Part shown: piece by piece, positions 1-12,643 of the stretch
Position numbering within the stretch: position 1 is the first letter of the stretch
How the letters are laid out: every line of letters begins with the position of its first letter
NCBI RefSeq assembly: GCF_023078275.1
Contig: NC_062982.1
Location: 9,064,501-9,128,500 of the forward strand
Origin: Leguminivora glycinivorella
Lineage: Eukaryota; Arthropoda; Insecta; Lepidoptera; Tortricidae
DNA length: 64,000 nucleotides
Reading direction: 5' to 3'
The notes under the pieces: model-generated
The model's input: the letters and a program-made list of their open reading frames with translations, nothing else
What the model was told of the DNA's origin: nothing
Databases searched by the model: none
Made by a program: the position numbers and the translations under genes

Positions 1-2190
1 CGTTGAATAACCGGATTTCATAAGAACTTATTTATCATTATTGTATTTTTATTATGAAATCATAACAATTTAACCGAAATATATGCTAAAACCCTATAAA
101 TATGAGCTCTATATGCAGCTCTAAAGTTTTTGTAATGACAGTTAAGTAGATAATGTACGCTTGGCACATTGTGCAGGCTACTATGCAGATACAGTTTTTA
201 TTATCTATTACAACTCAGAGGACTTCATATTGTGATTTATTTACTCAATATAATTTCATTTGAATTATTTAGAGCATTTTACATTCCTGTTGTGTTTTAT
301 TCATTGACAAATTGTATGGCTGTAATTACAATCATCCAACATTCATCAATGATATTATTAACCATTTTAAAGTAAATCAGTGTGTAAGAATATTACAATT
401 ATGGTTTAATAACAAATAAGCTTTGGTACGTAACACTGACTACAAGGCCGTAACTGAAAAGTAGGCTACTACCGAACAACAATATGAAAGGAAAGAACTC
501 TTTGACAAAGCCGGTTATTACCAAGTGTGCTAATGAAAATAAAGTTAAATATAAATCATTGCTAATAGTGACATGATTATTGTTGTATTCACCATGTTTC
601 TCAACATAATGAATAGGTAGAGCACGCTCAGTTCGCTACACATATTATCGATATTCGTGGGTGACTTTTCTACGTAATTTAGTTACTATGCTACGAGAAT
701 ATCTTAACCCGTAAACAATAACACAAGTTACTTAATCCACCTTATGTTGAATCGAGGCTCGAGTTTGTCCGAGCTAGTAGTAGAACATAACTATTTTCTT
801 GCAAATAACCTCAAATATTACGACATTTTCTGTTTGCTTTCAGGGCACAAAACATGTTATTTATGTTAATTGTTCAGTATATCAGTAACCCCCGATAACT
901 ACGATCGATAATTAAGTACGAAATCGTATGAGTAGCAAGCCGGCTCAGGTTGAAAGAAAAACAATTCTTACATACCAAGTTGTCCTTGATCCTTTACTTA
1001 CAAAACACAATTCTGTGGGTTTGAGAACTTATGTCACTTCTGAATTTTTACTAACATAGTAATTAAGATTCCAAAAGGGGTCCTTCGTGCTATTTATTAT
1101 TATTTTACGAATCGTCACAGAAAACAAAGTTCACTTCTTTACGCCGAGAAAACTAACTGACAGCCCCGCGCTCGCGCCGCCGGGGTTGCCAACATACTTA
1201 AAAATATTATATAAAAAAATATATCAATCTTTGGGTAAAATTATGAAATATTTAACATTGTCTTAAAAATATTATATAAATAATTTGTGAAGTTATGAGA
1301 TTCTTAACACTTCTTTATAGTTTTGTTATATAAACTCATGGCAGTTATGGCTGTAGAGATTATAGGGGTAGGCAGGGCTCAATAATCTATACTCAAGTTT
1401 TAGTGCCACCACGTGCCACCTCTTAGCAAGGTTGAAATGAGGAGGCACACTGACATTTTATCCCGCCAGGCGGCGCCTGTGCAAGTGTCTAGGCGTGTCA
1501 CTGTCATTCATATGTGTTAGAGAAAAAAAAATATTCTTCTCGCTCTGTGCAATGGAGTAATGAGGTGGCGCCATCTGTCAAAACCTTTGAGTGTGCCTCC
1601 TCATTGAAACAAAACGCAATTGTGGTACCTACCCACTGCAGTGACAGGTTACTAGTCCATCGCCCAGGCCATAATTGAACCCGTATTCCACAGTCGACTA
1701 CCACGATTCCTCAGCGAGGATAAACGTTGTGAAAGGCTTAACCCGTCACCACACGAGGCCAAAATTCCTTACTTTAAGCGTAGGTTAAAGAAGACTACTA
1801 CAACTATATGCTCCTGATGTTTGTCATGCTATCTAACGGCGTCAATTAGATACGCCTTCCTTTGTCTCGTGACAATTATCTCGCTGCCCAAGAAAATTAC
1901 ATGTAGATATATATAATATACCTATATTTAAAGTCTATATTATGTACGGGCTGAAAGTTATTAAAAAAAAACAGCATAAAATCAAATTGCAACTGTCCAA
2001 TAAAAAGTTTAGGATCCTGAATAACTTGTGTGCAATTTACTTGATATTGTCGACTGTATACTGCATTTAAAAGTTTGTTCAAATAAATAGGACGTACTAA
2101 CCTACTGCAGAGAAAATTTCATGCAAGTTCTTGTTAGTTTTAACATATTTTTGAAGGGACTTTTAAAGTTGTGCTTCCTTGAAAGTAGAC
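1..2190. other. Non-coding AT-rich DNA, nothing recognised
   Basis: No open frame here resembles a known protein; all are short and low-complexity. No clear palindromic element, tRNA or LINE tail was recognised. It is most simply intergenic DNA. Confidence 0.5.
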
Positions 2191-2199
2191 ACAGTGGCG

Positions 2200-2765
2200 G
2201 CGCCGACAGAATAAGCGGATCTCCCGCCAAATCGCTTTGTTAGGGCGCTAGCAGTTCAGTCGGCCAATCAAAACGGACCGCGCTCAACGTTCGCGCGCGC
2301 GCCTTTATCAAAAACCAGATAATGCTTCCGAAGTCGAACAATAATAAAATCACTTAAAATAAACCGTTTATCGACCACAAGCCACAACACTGGCGACCTC
2401 CGCGCCGCGAACATCCTTTGTTCACAGAAAAAAAATAAAAATTAAAAAATAAACAAAATCCGCGCCATTCCGGTTTCGTTCCCGCGCCGATTCGGCTCCG
2501 TAATGAAATAAAAAGTTTACTGACGGGAACAGTAAATACTCATAGTAAGTTTGTCAACAATATTGCGATGTTTTTATTAAATATTAAAACAATCATTGTA
2601 GATAGTAGAATGTTGTTAGTGTGAATAGTTGTTAGTGCGTGTCAACAGAGTGCATAAAAAGTGACAGTGCAGTAAGTGAGTGGAATTAATCGTGTAGAGT
2701 TGTCCACGATTAAAGTATTAGCACCACTTTCGTTTGCTCGTGTATCCGGTTCTTTAGCCATCGCC
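2200..2765 (+). promoter_or_regulatory. Candidate promoter and 5' non-coding exon
   Basis: This is a CG-richer block (2200-2500) in AT-rich surroundings, followed by a stretch that ends in a canonical donor, GCC/GTAAGT, at 2765/2766. The glycosidase start codon lies directly after a splice acceptor at 21120, so that gene must have an upstream non-coding exon on the + strand, and this is one candidate. The link is inference: 18 kb of transposon-rich DNA separates the two, and no transcript was available to test it. Confidence 0.22.
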
Positions 2766-3009
2766 GTAAGTAGTTTTACGGCATTAATACTTTTATCTTC
2801 TCTGTTTCATCTTTTGGTTATTTTATTACAAAGTATTTAATCGTGCTTTCTTCTTGTTGATGGGATTACTACAATTATTACGTGAATCAGGTTTCAATGT
2901 TAAACTTATTGTTTTTATGAAGGTATATAATAAAACATACATATAATGTTTTACTTATGCTATGTTAATTTAGTTACGTTACTCAATAAACTTTAGTTAT
3001 TATGATATG

Positions 3010-3157
3010 TACAGTCAACCTATCTGAATTCTAGGATTTCTAGCCCACTGTAGAACCCTTTCACAGTAAAAGTCAAACTGACTTCTATAGCGAATAAAGC
3101 ATGGTGTCAATAAGACAGGGTTCTAGAGTGGCCTAGGATTCTAATTGGCTGACTGTA
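3010..3157. mobile_element. MITE of the TACAGTCAAC family, copy 1
   Basis: The ends are inverted (TACAGTCAACC on the left, GGCTGACTGTA on the right), and the inner arms contain 'tagaaccct' and 'agggttctag'. Related copies lie at about 26745, 27556 and 28713. It has no coding capacity. Confidence 0.6.
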
Positions 3158-3399
3158 CCTACCTAAGTTAAGGGAAAATACCTAAATATAGTTTTTCAGC
3201 AGAAGTAGAAGAGAAGGAATTAAATTTATACATAATAGATCACAGTCTGTTGTTATTTTTCTTGTAACGTTTTCACTTTTATTCTTTTTAACTGTTTGAC
3301 CACTTTTCTTGTATGTGTTTTGCATTTCTTCTGTCTGTTACCCTCCGTGAATCTTTCTCACTTGATGGTCTCGTCGGAAGATCAGCGCTGGAAGTCCCC

Positions 3400-3517
3400 A
3401 GCAACACGCTGAGATGAGGCCATTTCGTGGCACTTCACTATTTCTGTCTTATTGTTATTATGTGTATTTTGTCTTGCCTGTGTTCACGAATAAATGTTAT
3501 TCTATTCTATTCTATTC
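3400..3517 (+). mobile_element. LINE 3' tail with TTCTA repeats
   Basis: The sequence around 'gaggccatttcgtgg' runs to AATAAA-like DNA and a (TTCTA)n tail. A related reverse copy lies at 13706-13860, and a similar TTCTA tail ends the insertion at 23412-23693. This is typical of the 3' end of a 5'-truncated non-LTR element. Confidence 0.5.
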
Positions 3518-3814
3518 GAATATAAGAAGTTTATATAGTCTACCCAATAACGTCTTTTTACACAACAGAACATACCTATGTTTTATTATTTATTTTTCAC
3601 CACACCAACTAATAAAGGCATTATTTGCTATTCGAAAACAGATAGCAAAATTGCATTTTATCCACAAGAGTGCAAAGTAATTTCATACAAATTTTAACTT
3701 GATGTCTTATGCTGGCAGGTAGAATTTACCTATAAATGATGATTCTGAATCATAAATATTGAATAAATTGATGGATTTGATTTAGTTTCATGTTTTATAG
3801 TCATTATTTTGTTT

Positions 3815-4029
3815 GAGTTGGTGTGGTGAAAAATTTTGTGTTTCACTCGGTGGCAAAGTTTGTTTAACCTTCGTGCCTTGAAACCCTCGCAACGCTCAAG
3901 ATTCCACTTTTTGAACCACTCGCTACGCTCGCGGTTCAATATTGGAATCTTTCGCTTGCTCGGGTATCAATATTGGCACGTGCGGTTAAACAACTACTTT
4001 GCCCCCTTGTAAAACAAATAACTATTATT
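3815..4029 (-). repeat. Interspersed repeat (CAAAG end), diverged copy
   Basis: Read on the minus strand it starts 'atttgttttacaagggggc' and contains 'gcgagcgtagcgag'. It shares its end and layout with the longer copies at 15248 and 31488 but is more diverged inside. Confidence 0.5.
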
Positions 4030-4201
4030 TCTCTGCAATAACTACAGCCGGGCAAAAAAAATATTAAACAGTGGCAAAATTGTAATGTCGTCCCTCGTAA
4101 ATGTATATACAGCTGATACAATAAATTTATAGAACACATGGCACCCTGATAGGGCATTGCAAATTAATCTTATGTCTAAGTTATATTAGTAGGTACTTAT
4201 T

Positions 4202-4496
4202 TGGGCATTTTCAGAATTTGGGTCCCCAAAATTAGCGTAATTTGTTAACAAAGATTAACTCGCTGTCAGTTTTTTGACGACAATTAAGCATAAAATCTGT
4301 ATAAAAATTTCCTTTTTTCCTGTAGTAGTTTTTTCCGTTTTTTAATGTAGATTATCGCTTAAAGTTTATGTAATTAACACAAAAACAAAATTTTTATTGA
4401 AATCTGATGCTTAAATATAGTCACAAAACTGACAGTGAGCTAATTTTTGTTAACAACTTTCGTTAATTGGGGGGTCCCAAATTCTGAAAATGCCCA
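4202..4496. mobile_element. Palindromic MITE, about 295 bp
   Basis: The termini are inverted copies: TGGGCATTTTCAGAATTTGG on the left, and its near-perfect complement ending AAAATGCCCA on the right. Inner arms match as well (gctgtcagtttt / aaaactgacagtgagc). No protein is encoded. Confidence 0.75.
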
Positions 4497-5740
4497 TTTA
4501 CTGAAAGTAGATTTTGTGGTACCACTATAAAAGCTCTAATTTATTAACCTCACGAACAGAAAATCCGGCAAGGTCTAACTCGGAAGTCATTTAAATTCGA
4601 CGAAGCGAATGCGAGAAATGCAGCCCGTAAGTGGTCATTATTTCGCTATCGACATCGCGAAATAGGCCAGTTAAGCCAATATCGAAGTTACGATAGCTGA
4701 TAGTTAGTGAAATCTGGTTCAAAACAATTAAAATTGTAGCGTCGTATAGAATTAATTTAGAGTAAAAAAACTGCATTCGTCTAAAATCAGGTCTAAATCA
4801 AATTAATTCTGATCGAAACATCTATGAGAGAAATATCGTTCAAAGGTAAGGTTCTACTAGTTTATAAATTTTATAATTTAGCCTAGTTAAAATTGTACTT
4901 ATTTATTACTTGTACCCGGACTAAATAAACCACCAGTCACCAGAGAGCTTGTCTAATTCAGTGATTCCTACATGTTTCGGGCTATCTCGTTGTGGGCACT
5001 GCCTTTTATAATCAGAAAAGAAAATTTAAAATGTCCTCACCAAGAAGACGTCAATAAAAGTGTAACAATACTAAATGTATCTACGCATTTTTTCCCTTTA
5101 CTAAATTCAACCAAGACATTGCGACCTTTTGTTCCAAAATAGTTGATATGTTTCTTTGCAAAAATTTAATTTTTGGTACAAGCTTTTATCGCCGACTGTA
5201 CCTTTCTTTCAACTCATCTACTGCTCTCCGAGACGTTTTTAAAAACCCCTTACTCTATGGGGATACGACATAACAGAGTTCCTATGACCACCTTTCTGCT
5301 ACATCATCAGATCAGTTACATGATACCATTATATTGCATTGTCACGTGATTTACATAATTATGTGTGCAAAATTTCAACTCAATCAGAAACCGGGAAGTG
5401 GGTCAAATTTAGCTTCTACGTTTTGACCCAAACTCATACTAACAAGGCAAGTAGAATAAAAGCTTGTAAAAAATGTTCTATCCTCGTAGGACTCAGGCCT
5501 TATTTTCCGATTTTTAATTTGGAACTTTGTCTTATTTAAAACATGAATTTATTTTGTACTTACAGAAGTACAGCGGGCCTTACAAGGTATAGGTTTTTAA
5601 ACTTCATTGTATAGAAAGTTACGCAAGTAACCCGGTGTGGTTAACGTTAATTTGCATTTAGAAACAGGGTTCCACGTTTAGGCATATGTAAAACTAATGT
5701 ATTCACTACCGGCATGTCATGAACTAAGTAGGTACATGGC

Positions 5741-5842
5741 CCGATTCGAACAATATTATAATGTCGTTAGTTAAAAACGTCACTATAGAAACAGTGCTTA
5801 TAAGATATCAGTGTGATATCTTATAAGTATTGTTCAAATCGG
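5741..5842. mobile_element. Short inverted-repeat element
   Basis: CCGATTCGAACAAT at the left is answered by ATTGTTCAAATCGG at the right. A strong inner palindrome (cttataagatatca / tgatatcttataag) lies at about 5797-5830. Confidence 0.55.
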
Positions 5843-6040
5843 CTAAGGAAAGCTACATGTCTCGTTTTAAATATGCTGAAGCCTGTTTCCGCTTTGTTCT
5901 ATAGAGGATTAACTGTGCATAGCCTTTTACATAACATTGTTTGAGTTTCCAAATTAGGACTTACATCGATTGTGCGGTCCTTGAACTCAACTTGTCTATC
6001 GAGTGTTTAACTGTTTACTTATCAGTAACTATTTACTCAT

Positions 6041-6275
6041 AGGCACTGGTCCCACCGCGAGCTAGTAAGCTATGAGCTATCGGCTATAAAAACGAACAAA
6101 AGATAATCACTCCCGCGCAAATAAAAGAGACACGGCGATATTGATAGCTCACCGCTGGGCGAGTAGCTATAAACATCGCCATGTCTCTTTTATTTACACG
6201 GGAGTGATTATCTTTTGTTCGTTTTTATAGCCGATAGCTCATAGCTTACTAGCTCGCGGTGGGACCAGTGCCTTA
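6041..6275. mobile_element. MITE of the AGGCACTGGTCCCACC family, intact copy
   Basis: The inverted arms cover almost the whole 235 bp: AGGCACTGGTCCCACCGCG at the left and its complement GGGACCAGTGCCTT at the right. A second copy at 23241-24235 is split by two insertions, and a short relative lies at 49734-49850. This intact copy shows what the uninterrupted form looks like. Confidence 0.85.
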
Positions 6276-6338
6276 AGGAATAGCTAGCATGAGTCAAACG
6301 ATTGTGGGTATTGTCAGCCATATCTCTTCATTCTTATT

Positions 6339-6418
6339 GGGCTTGAAGTAAAATTATCATATCAATTTTTGATTACCTATGTAATCAAAAATTGATATGA
6401 TAATTTTACTTCAAGCCC
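6339..6418. repeat. Near-perfect 80-bp hairpin
   Basis: Arms of about 37 bp, starting GGGCTTGAAGTAAAATTATC, are exact complements around a tiny loop. It abuts the GTAGCC-family MITE that starts at about 6415. It may be a very short foldback element. Confidence 0.8.
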
Positions 6419-6530
6419 GTAGCTGAATGGCATTTCTCAGTCTGGCTCTGTCGCGCCAATACGCAATAGCGATAGAGATAGATAGATACGAAAGAGATAT
6501 TACCGTGAGCGTTTCTGCATTCGGCTTCAG
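6415..6530. mobile_element. MITE of the GTAGCCGAATGGCA family, copy a
   Basis: This diverged member begins 'gtagctgaatggcattt', carries the family core 'tctggctctgtcgcgcc', and ends 'tgcattcggcttcag'. Confidence 0.65.
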
Positions 6531-6939
6531 TTTCATTCAGTTGTAACGTAAATTTTACTATCGTATGCGCTATCGTTATTTTTATGTCTTCGTGATAGTC
6601 ACTATGACTTGGCTAGAATCGTATGTAGAATGTAAGCAATAAAACTATGAAATCATAAAAAAATAATTATAGTAAAAAGCTACAAGGACTTGAGAATCAT
6701 AGAAAGAAATCCGGACGAGAATTGAAATAGCCAGAAACACCAATAAAATACCTAAGTAAGTGAGGAATGTCTAAAAAAAATAAACCCAAAACTTAGTTGG
6801 TAAATGTTCAAATGGTACGATGCTCTAAATTAATGGACTGATAGAAGAATGATATTATAGAAGGCAAACTAAAAATATATTGTAAGACAGATACATTAAT
6901 TCACATCACTGAGCATGGGAGACATAACCATTAATTAAT

Positions 6940-7150
6940 ATTATAAACGGGAAAGTGTGTGTAACGAATGACGTGATTTTTTAAGTGTAGATAGTTCAAG
7001 GGATCGAGAGTGACATAGGCTACTTTATGCCTCTTTTACCCCCCCCCCCCCCCCCGTTCCCTAAAATGGGGAATGGAAGCTTGTATGGAGCATTCAGCAA
7101 TTTTCGAATTGATCGCGATCGAAGCCGCGGGCAAAAGCATAAATAAAAAA
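6940..7150 (-). repeat. Interspersed repeat with poly-C tract
   Basis: On the minus strand this is the common lepidopteran repeat that starts near 'gcttttgcccgcg' and ends in 'cccgtttataatatta'; a plus-strand copy is at 18045-18270. A run of about 18 C at 7040-7057 replaces the 'ccaccccc' of the other copy and may be mis-sized in the assembly. Confidence 0.55.
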
Positions 7151-7160
7151 AATAAAAAAT

Positions 7161-7383
7161 ATTGGGGACACCTTACACAGATCAACTTAACCCCAAACTA
7201 AGCAAAGCTTGTACTATATACTTAGATAGATAAATACATACTTATATACATAGAAAACATCCATGACTCAGGAACAAAATATATGTGCTCATCACACAAA
7301 TAAATGCCCTTACCGGGATTTGAACCCAGGACCGCGGCTTAGCAGACAGGGTCACTACCGACTGAGCCAGACCGGTCGAAATG
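7161..7383 (-). mobile_element. tRNA-derived SINE
   Basis: On the minus strand it has a tRNA-like head with box A (GGCTCAGTCGGTAGTGACC) and box B (GGTTCAAATCCCGG). A body with 'catttatttgtgtgatga' and 'gagtcatggatgttttcta' follows, ending near 'gtccccaatattt'. Four other copies lie in the window, the best being 40432-40688 on the plus strand. Confidence 0.8.
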
Positions 7384-7793
7384 TTTTATTATATACGTGG
7401 TCGCCGACCTTCTGGACGGAGATGGCACATGAAGATAAAGAATTAATTGTATAAAGACATTATAATAAATAGCTATTTCCTATTGACGCATAAATCAAAG
7501 TAAAACCATTGAAAGGTCATTGCCCCACTGCGATTGTATCAGCTTTCTTAATGCCACGTCGGGTCATCGAGTTTAGCGGTCTTGACCTGCGTATGCGCGT
7601 GGGCAGGTACAGTCGGTGTCTCTCACACATCGTGCGTAACAGCATTCCCACTCTGTCAAAAAAAAAAAGGTACAGTCGGTGTCAGATATATTGGCGCGCT
7701 TTAGGTGCTCAAAAACTCACATAATATATGGGTTCTAGGCTTTTGTGTGCCTATTCAGATATTTTTGAATTATACGATATGGAAGAATAGATT

Positions 7794-7920
7794 GTACATG
7801 TACAACAAGGGCATAAAGTGACTCATTTTTACCCGAGGCAATTTTTTGGTCAGAGCGAAGCGAAGACAAAAATAGTAGACGAGGGTTAAAATGGACGCTC
7901 ATGCCCATGTTGTACACTCT
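7794..7920. repeat. Inverted-repeat element
   Basis: 'gtacaacaagggcat' is answered by 'atgcccatgttgtac', with a 'gagcgaagcgaag' core like that of the repeats at 15248 and 31488. Confidence 0.45.
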
Positions 7921-8841
7921 GCTTTTCACTTCGATTGCGAGGAAATAATTATATTTTTCACGGCAATTTACAGTACGAAATTGTCGTAAAGCGAAAGAAC
8001 ATAATACATAACCCATTCCCGTCAACTAACTTTTTAATTTTTTTTTAATTTTTAACATGTGATCAGAGTTTCAGACGCATGGTTTTCTGCCAAGTCAAAC
8101 ATTTTTGAACGATAATCGACTCCTATTTTACTAATTTAATGACAGAAAATACGGAATTCTACTAAATTGTAGCAAAAATAAAATAACATAACAAGTTTGG
8201 CCATCTACACAATTTTCTTGCTCAGTAAAATTGTGCAATATGTTTTAACTGCTTGGCTGTTGAAAAAGATTGATTACCTTAGTCTTAAAAGAAAATTTTA
8301 CTTTATGCTCTAGAACATGAAATACGATTTTATGTCGTCTACCCACGACATAAAGGTGCACTTTTTGAGCATGAGAAGTAAAAAGGAGTTTGGACACCTT
8401 ACTACAGTGACATCTTACACACATCTTAGAAGCATTGTTCGAATACGGCGGTACTATCTATTCCGTATGGCAAAAAAAAATACCTTCTACCAACGCTTTA
8501 ATCTGTACACATCAACTAAAAGTCTACGAAATAGTTAAGAATACCACTGCTATTACCTAAAAAGGTGCGTCATATTCGTGCCATATCTATCATATTTGTC
8601 ACCAAAAAAGTGGACAGTTTCCTCAGGAAACCCCAAACTGTCACTCACGATCGCGTGAGGAAGCGTGTTGATTCCGTCACCGGCGCCCCACTGTCACAAT
8701 TGCGAGGTTCCGGACTGTCATTCCGAATGCTTATTGACTGGAAATGAGCTGGAGTAAGTAGAACCTCCGATATGGACAAATCAGCTTTAGGTATGATGGC
8801 TATGGATAATTCACTTTCAGATATGCGGCTTTCCATCTATT

Positions 8842-9073
8842 AAGCTAGGAACATACTACGCGGACGTCCGTCGTAAATCGACCGCGACAGCGAACGATCA
8901 GTGTGCACGGAACAAAACATCCAGCGAGACAGATTTCGATCGGACGTCCATGCGCTCAAGGCCACGTCCACGACCGTCGACCGATAGTTTGCACGGTTAA
9001 GTGTATATTCATTGTCCAGATTCCCGTCCGCCGTCGCGCGAGGACGGACGTCCGTGTAGTATGTTCCTAGCTT
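8842..9073. mobile_element. MITE with AGCTAGGAACATACTAC ends
   Basis: The terminal inverted repeat AGCTAGGAACATACTAC continues into 'cggacgtccgt' on both sides. The 232-bp element is CG-rich compared with its flanks and encodes nothing. Confidence 0.8.
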
Positions 9074-10159
9074 TATGCTGTTTAAGTGCTATGAGGACAT
9101 TTTCAACAGAAATTAATTCTTATTTTAGATGACATTAATGACATTATGGGCATGGACAAAACGCCTCATATCATGTGTTAAACTCTATGGGCCGGTTGCA
9201 CGGAACCCTCTGGCAGCGTTTTTTTATTTAACAAGTTTGTGCAAAATTTTACTGTATGAAAATTTTCATAGATGTCTGCTCCATGACGTTGAGTTTAAGA
9301 GCGCTATGACAAAAAAAGGCGATATATTGTAAAATGTACAATATTTATCGGCAAAATTGTACACTTTACTCATACTAAAAGACAGTTAAAGTACTTGTTT
9401 CAGTTAGAAAATCTAATTAACTGTCGGTTCATTAAAAAACATATGGATGAAAAAGCGTTTTCAATTAGTAATGATTTTTTTTCTGATGCTCGTTTAGGAA
9501 AAACCGCGCGAAGCACAGATTTCGGAGCTCTTATTATGTACAATTTGATAAGCTCACTCTCATAAATGCGGTAAATTTAAATTCCTAATATCTTGTACTT
9601 TAGGCCCATTAAACAATATTTATCATTTAATCCTTTGAAATTGAGAAATTGAAAGTAAAACGAACTCAATTTTGTCTTGAAAATACATCGAAACAAGTGA
9701 TCATTTCTCCGAAAATCTACATGTTATCGAAGTTATTTTAGTATATAAATAATCTGCACAATGTGCTAAAACTGCTGTTATCCATTTGTCGTTATAATAT
9801 TTTATCATGATTTTTTGCCAATTTTTTGAAAACTAGCCTTCCTGTCGCTATTTTACCGGCGACGGACGCCTGCGATTTCAGTACCGCGCCGGAGCTCGAG
9901 GAGGTAAGACGTATGTCACTTTGGTCTCCGAGTTTTCATCGCAAACGTCGAGAATATTTATCGTTGTGTGGGTCGGACGCCTTGTTTATACACGGGCTAT
10001 CCTCGCATTGTGTGTGTGTAAACAGCGACCAACGAATTTGATCCTAGATTCGTAAATATTTGCTTTTGTAATACTTTGTTATGTTTGAATGTTAAAGTAT
10101 TACAACATTGTGATGATAAAAATGTGAAAATTACAATACGGTCAAGATGATAAGACACA
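9074..10159. other. Non-coding DNA, nothing recognised
   Basis: AT-rich, with a small CG-rich patch at 9835-9900. No gene, RNA or repeat boundary could be supported. Confidence 0.4.
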
Positions 10160-10350
10160 TCAAGATGGTACTCGGGATCTGATGATGGAGCCAGAAGGTG
10201 GTCACCAGTACCAGTGAACCATGTAAGTAAACGACTTCGTGTTTAGGCTCGTTGGGTTCGTCTCAACAAGACCTTTGACAAGAGGTGGTACTCAGGGTCT
10301 GATGATGGAGCCAGATGGTGGTCACCAGTACCAATGAACCATATAACTAA

Positions 10351-10600
10351 ACCCAGAGATGGGGAAATCGTAATCGATTCCGGATTACACGATTACTTGA
10401 TTTTACTTTGTAATCTGACACTACTGGGTGTCAGATTACTTGTAATGTAATCAAGTGAAACGGTAAATTACCATTACATGTAAAGGAATCACTAATCATC
10501 TATACAATCATTACTATTACCAATAATTCGGAATCATAGTCGATTCAAAATAACTGAAATTATTGACTTGATTACTTTCAGATTACGAATATGTAGTACC
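10351..10600. repeat. GTAATC/GATTAC-rich block
   Basis: About ten occurrences of GATTAC or its complement GTAATC fall in 250 bp in both orientations, next to the 100-bp array. This resembles sub-terminal motif clusters of non-autonomous DNA transposons, but no family is identified. Confidence 0.5.
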
Positions 10601-11878
10601 TCAGATTGCTGACTGTCACTTTGATACAAAAGTCATCATGGGTGTTGTAAAATAGGTTTTAGGGGGTGCTGATTCCAAAATTAATGACCAATGTGGAATC
10701 TGACATTGCTGACTGTCACTTTGACACAAAAGTCGTCATGGGTGTCGTAAAATAGGTTTTAGGGGGTGCTGATTCCAAAATTAATGACCAATGTTCAATC
10801 TGACATTGCTGATTGTCACTCTGACACAAAAGTCGTCATGGGTGTCGTAAAATAGGTTTTAGGGGGTGCTGATTACAAAATGAATGACCAATTTGGAATC
10901 TGACATTGCTGACTGTCACTTTGACACAAAAGTCGTCATGGGTGTCGTAAAATAGGTTTTAGGGGGTGCTGATTCCAAAATTAATGACCAATGTGGAATC
11001 TGACATTGCTGACTGTCACTTTGACACAAAAGTCGTCATGGGTGTCGTAAAATAGGTTTTAGGAGGTGCTGATTCCAAAATTAATGACCAATGTTCAATC
11101 TGACATTGCTGACTGTCACTCTGACACAAAAGTCGTCATGGGTGTCGTAAAATAGGTTTTAGGGGGTGCTGATTCCAAAATTAATGACCAATTTGGAATC
11201 TGACATTGCTGACTGTCACTTTGACACAAAAGTCGTCATGGGTGTCGTAAAATAGGTTTTAGGGGGTGCTGATTCCAAAATTAATGACCAATGTGGAATC
11301 TGACATTGCTGACTGTCACTTTGACACAAAAGTCGTCATGGGTGTCATAAAATAGGTTTTAGGGGGTGCTGATTCCAAAATTAATGACCAATGTTCAATC
11401 TGACATTGCTGACTGTCACTCTGACACAAAAGTCGTCATGGGTGTCGTATAATAGGTTTTAGGGGGTGCTGATTCCAAAATTAATGACCAATGTTCAATC
11501 TGATATTGCTGACTGTCACTTTGACACAAAAGTCGTCATGGGTGTCGTAAAATAGGTTTTAGGGGGTGCTGATTCCAAAATTAGTGACCAATTTGGAATC
11601 TGACATTGCTGACTGTCACTTTGACACAAAAGTCGTCATGGGTGTCGTCAAATAGGTATCCGGAGGTGTTTGAAAACTAATGACCAATTTGAAATCTGAC
11701 ACTGTTGACTGTCACTTTGACACAAAAGTGATCATGGGTGTCTTCAAATAGGTTTTCATGAGTACTGATCTCAATATTAATGATCAATTTGGAATCTGAC
11801 ATTGCTGACTGTCACTTTGACATAAAAGTCGTTATGGGTGTCATCAAATAGGTTTCCAGGGGTACTGTGCAATGTCAG
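10600..11878 (+). repeat. 100-bp minisatellite, forward array (about 13 units)
   Basis: The unit is 100 bp and contains 'gctgactgtcactttgacac', 'aaaagtcgtcatgggtgtcg' and 'aataggttttagggggtgct'. The motif 'ctgtcact' recurs at about 10611, 10711, 10811 and so on to about 11810. The central units are nearly identical, and the last two are diverged and slightly shorter. Confidence 0.95.
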
Positions 11879-12643
11879 GTTCCAAATCGGTCATTACTTT
11901 TTAAATCATTTCATTAATTTTGGAATCAGTACCCCCTAAAAACTATTTGACTACACCCATGATTCCTTTTGTGTCAAAATGACAATTAGCACTGTGAGAT
12001 TCCAAAATAGTCGTTAATTTTGGAATCAGCACCCCGGAAACCTTTTTGACGACACCCATGACGACTTTTGTGTCAAAGTGACAGTCAGCAATGTCAAGAT
12101 TCCAAATCGGTCATTAATTTTCAAATCAGCACCTCCGGAAACCTATTTGACGACACCCATGACGACTTTTGTGTCAAAGTGACAGTCAGCAATGTTAGAT
12201 TCCACATTGGTCATTATTTTTGGAATCAGCACCCCTAAAACCTATTTTACGACACCCATGATGACTTTTGTGTCAAAGTGGCAGTCAGCAATGTTAGATT
12301 CCACATTGGTCATTAATTTGGAATCAGCACCCCTAAAACCAATTTTACGACACCCATGACGACTTTTGTGTCAAAATGACAGTCAGCAATGTTAGATTCC
12401 ACATTGTTCATTAATTTTGGAATCAGCACCCCCGCAAACCTATTTGACGACACCCATGACGACTTTTGCGTCAAAGTGACAGTCAGCAATGTCAGATTCC
12501 ACATTGGTCATTAATTTTGGAATCAGCACCCCCTAAAACCTATTTTACGACACCCATGATGACTTTTGTGTCAAAGTGACAGTCAGCAATGTCAGATTCC
12601 AAATCGGTCATTAATTTTTAAATCAGCACACCCGAAAACCTAT
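11879..12643 (-). repeat. 100-bp minisatellite, reverse array (about 7 units)
   Basis: The same unit as the forward array, reverse-complemented ('gacacccatgacgacttttg', 'agtgacagtcagcaatgt'), repeats at about 98-100 bp with more substitutions. The junction at about 11870-11890 makes the two arrays one large palindrome. Any transcript across it could fold into long double-stranded RNA. Confidence 0.95.

Noticed and set aside
10600..12643. CRISPR array
   Set aside because: The units are fully repeated without unique spacers, the repeats invert half way, and the genome is that of an insect.
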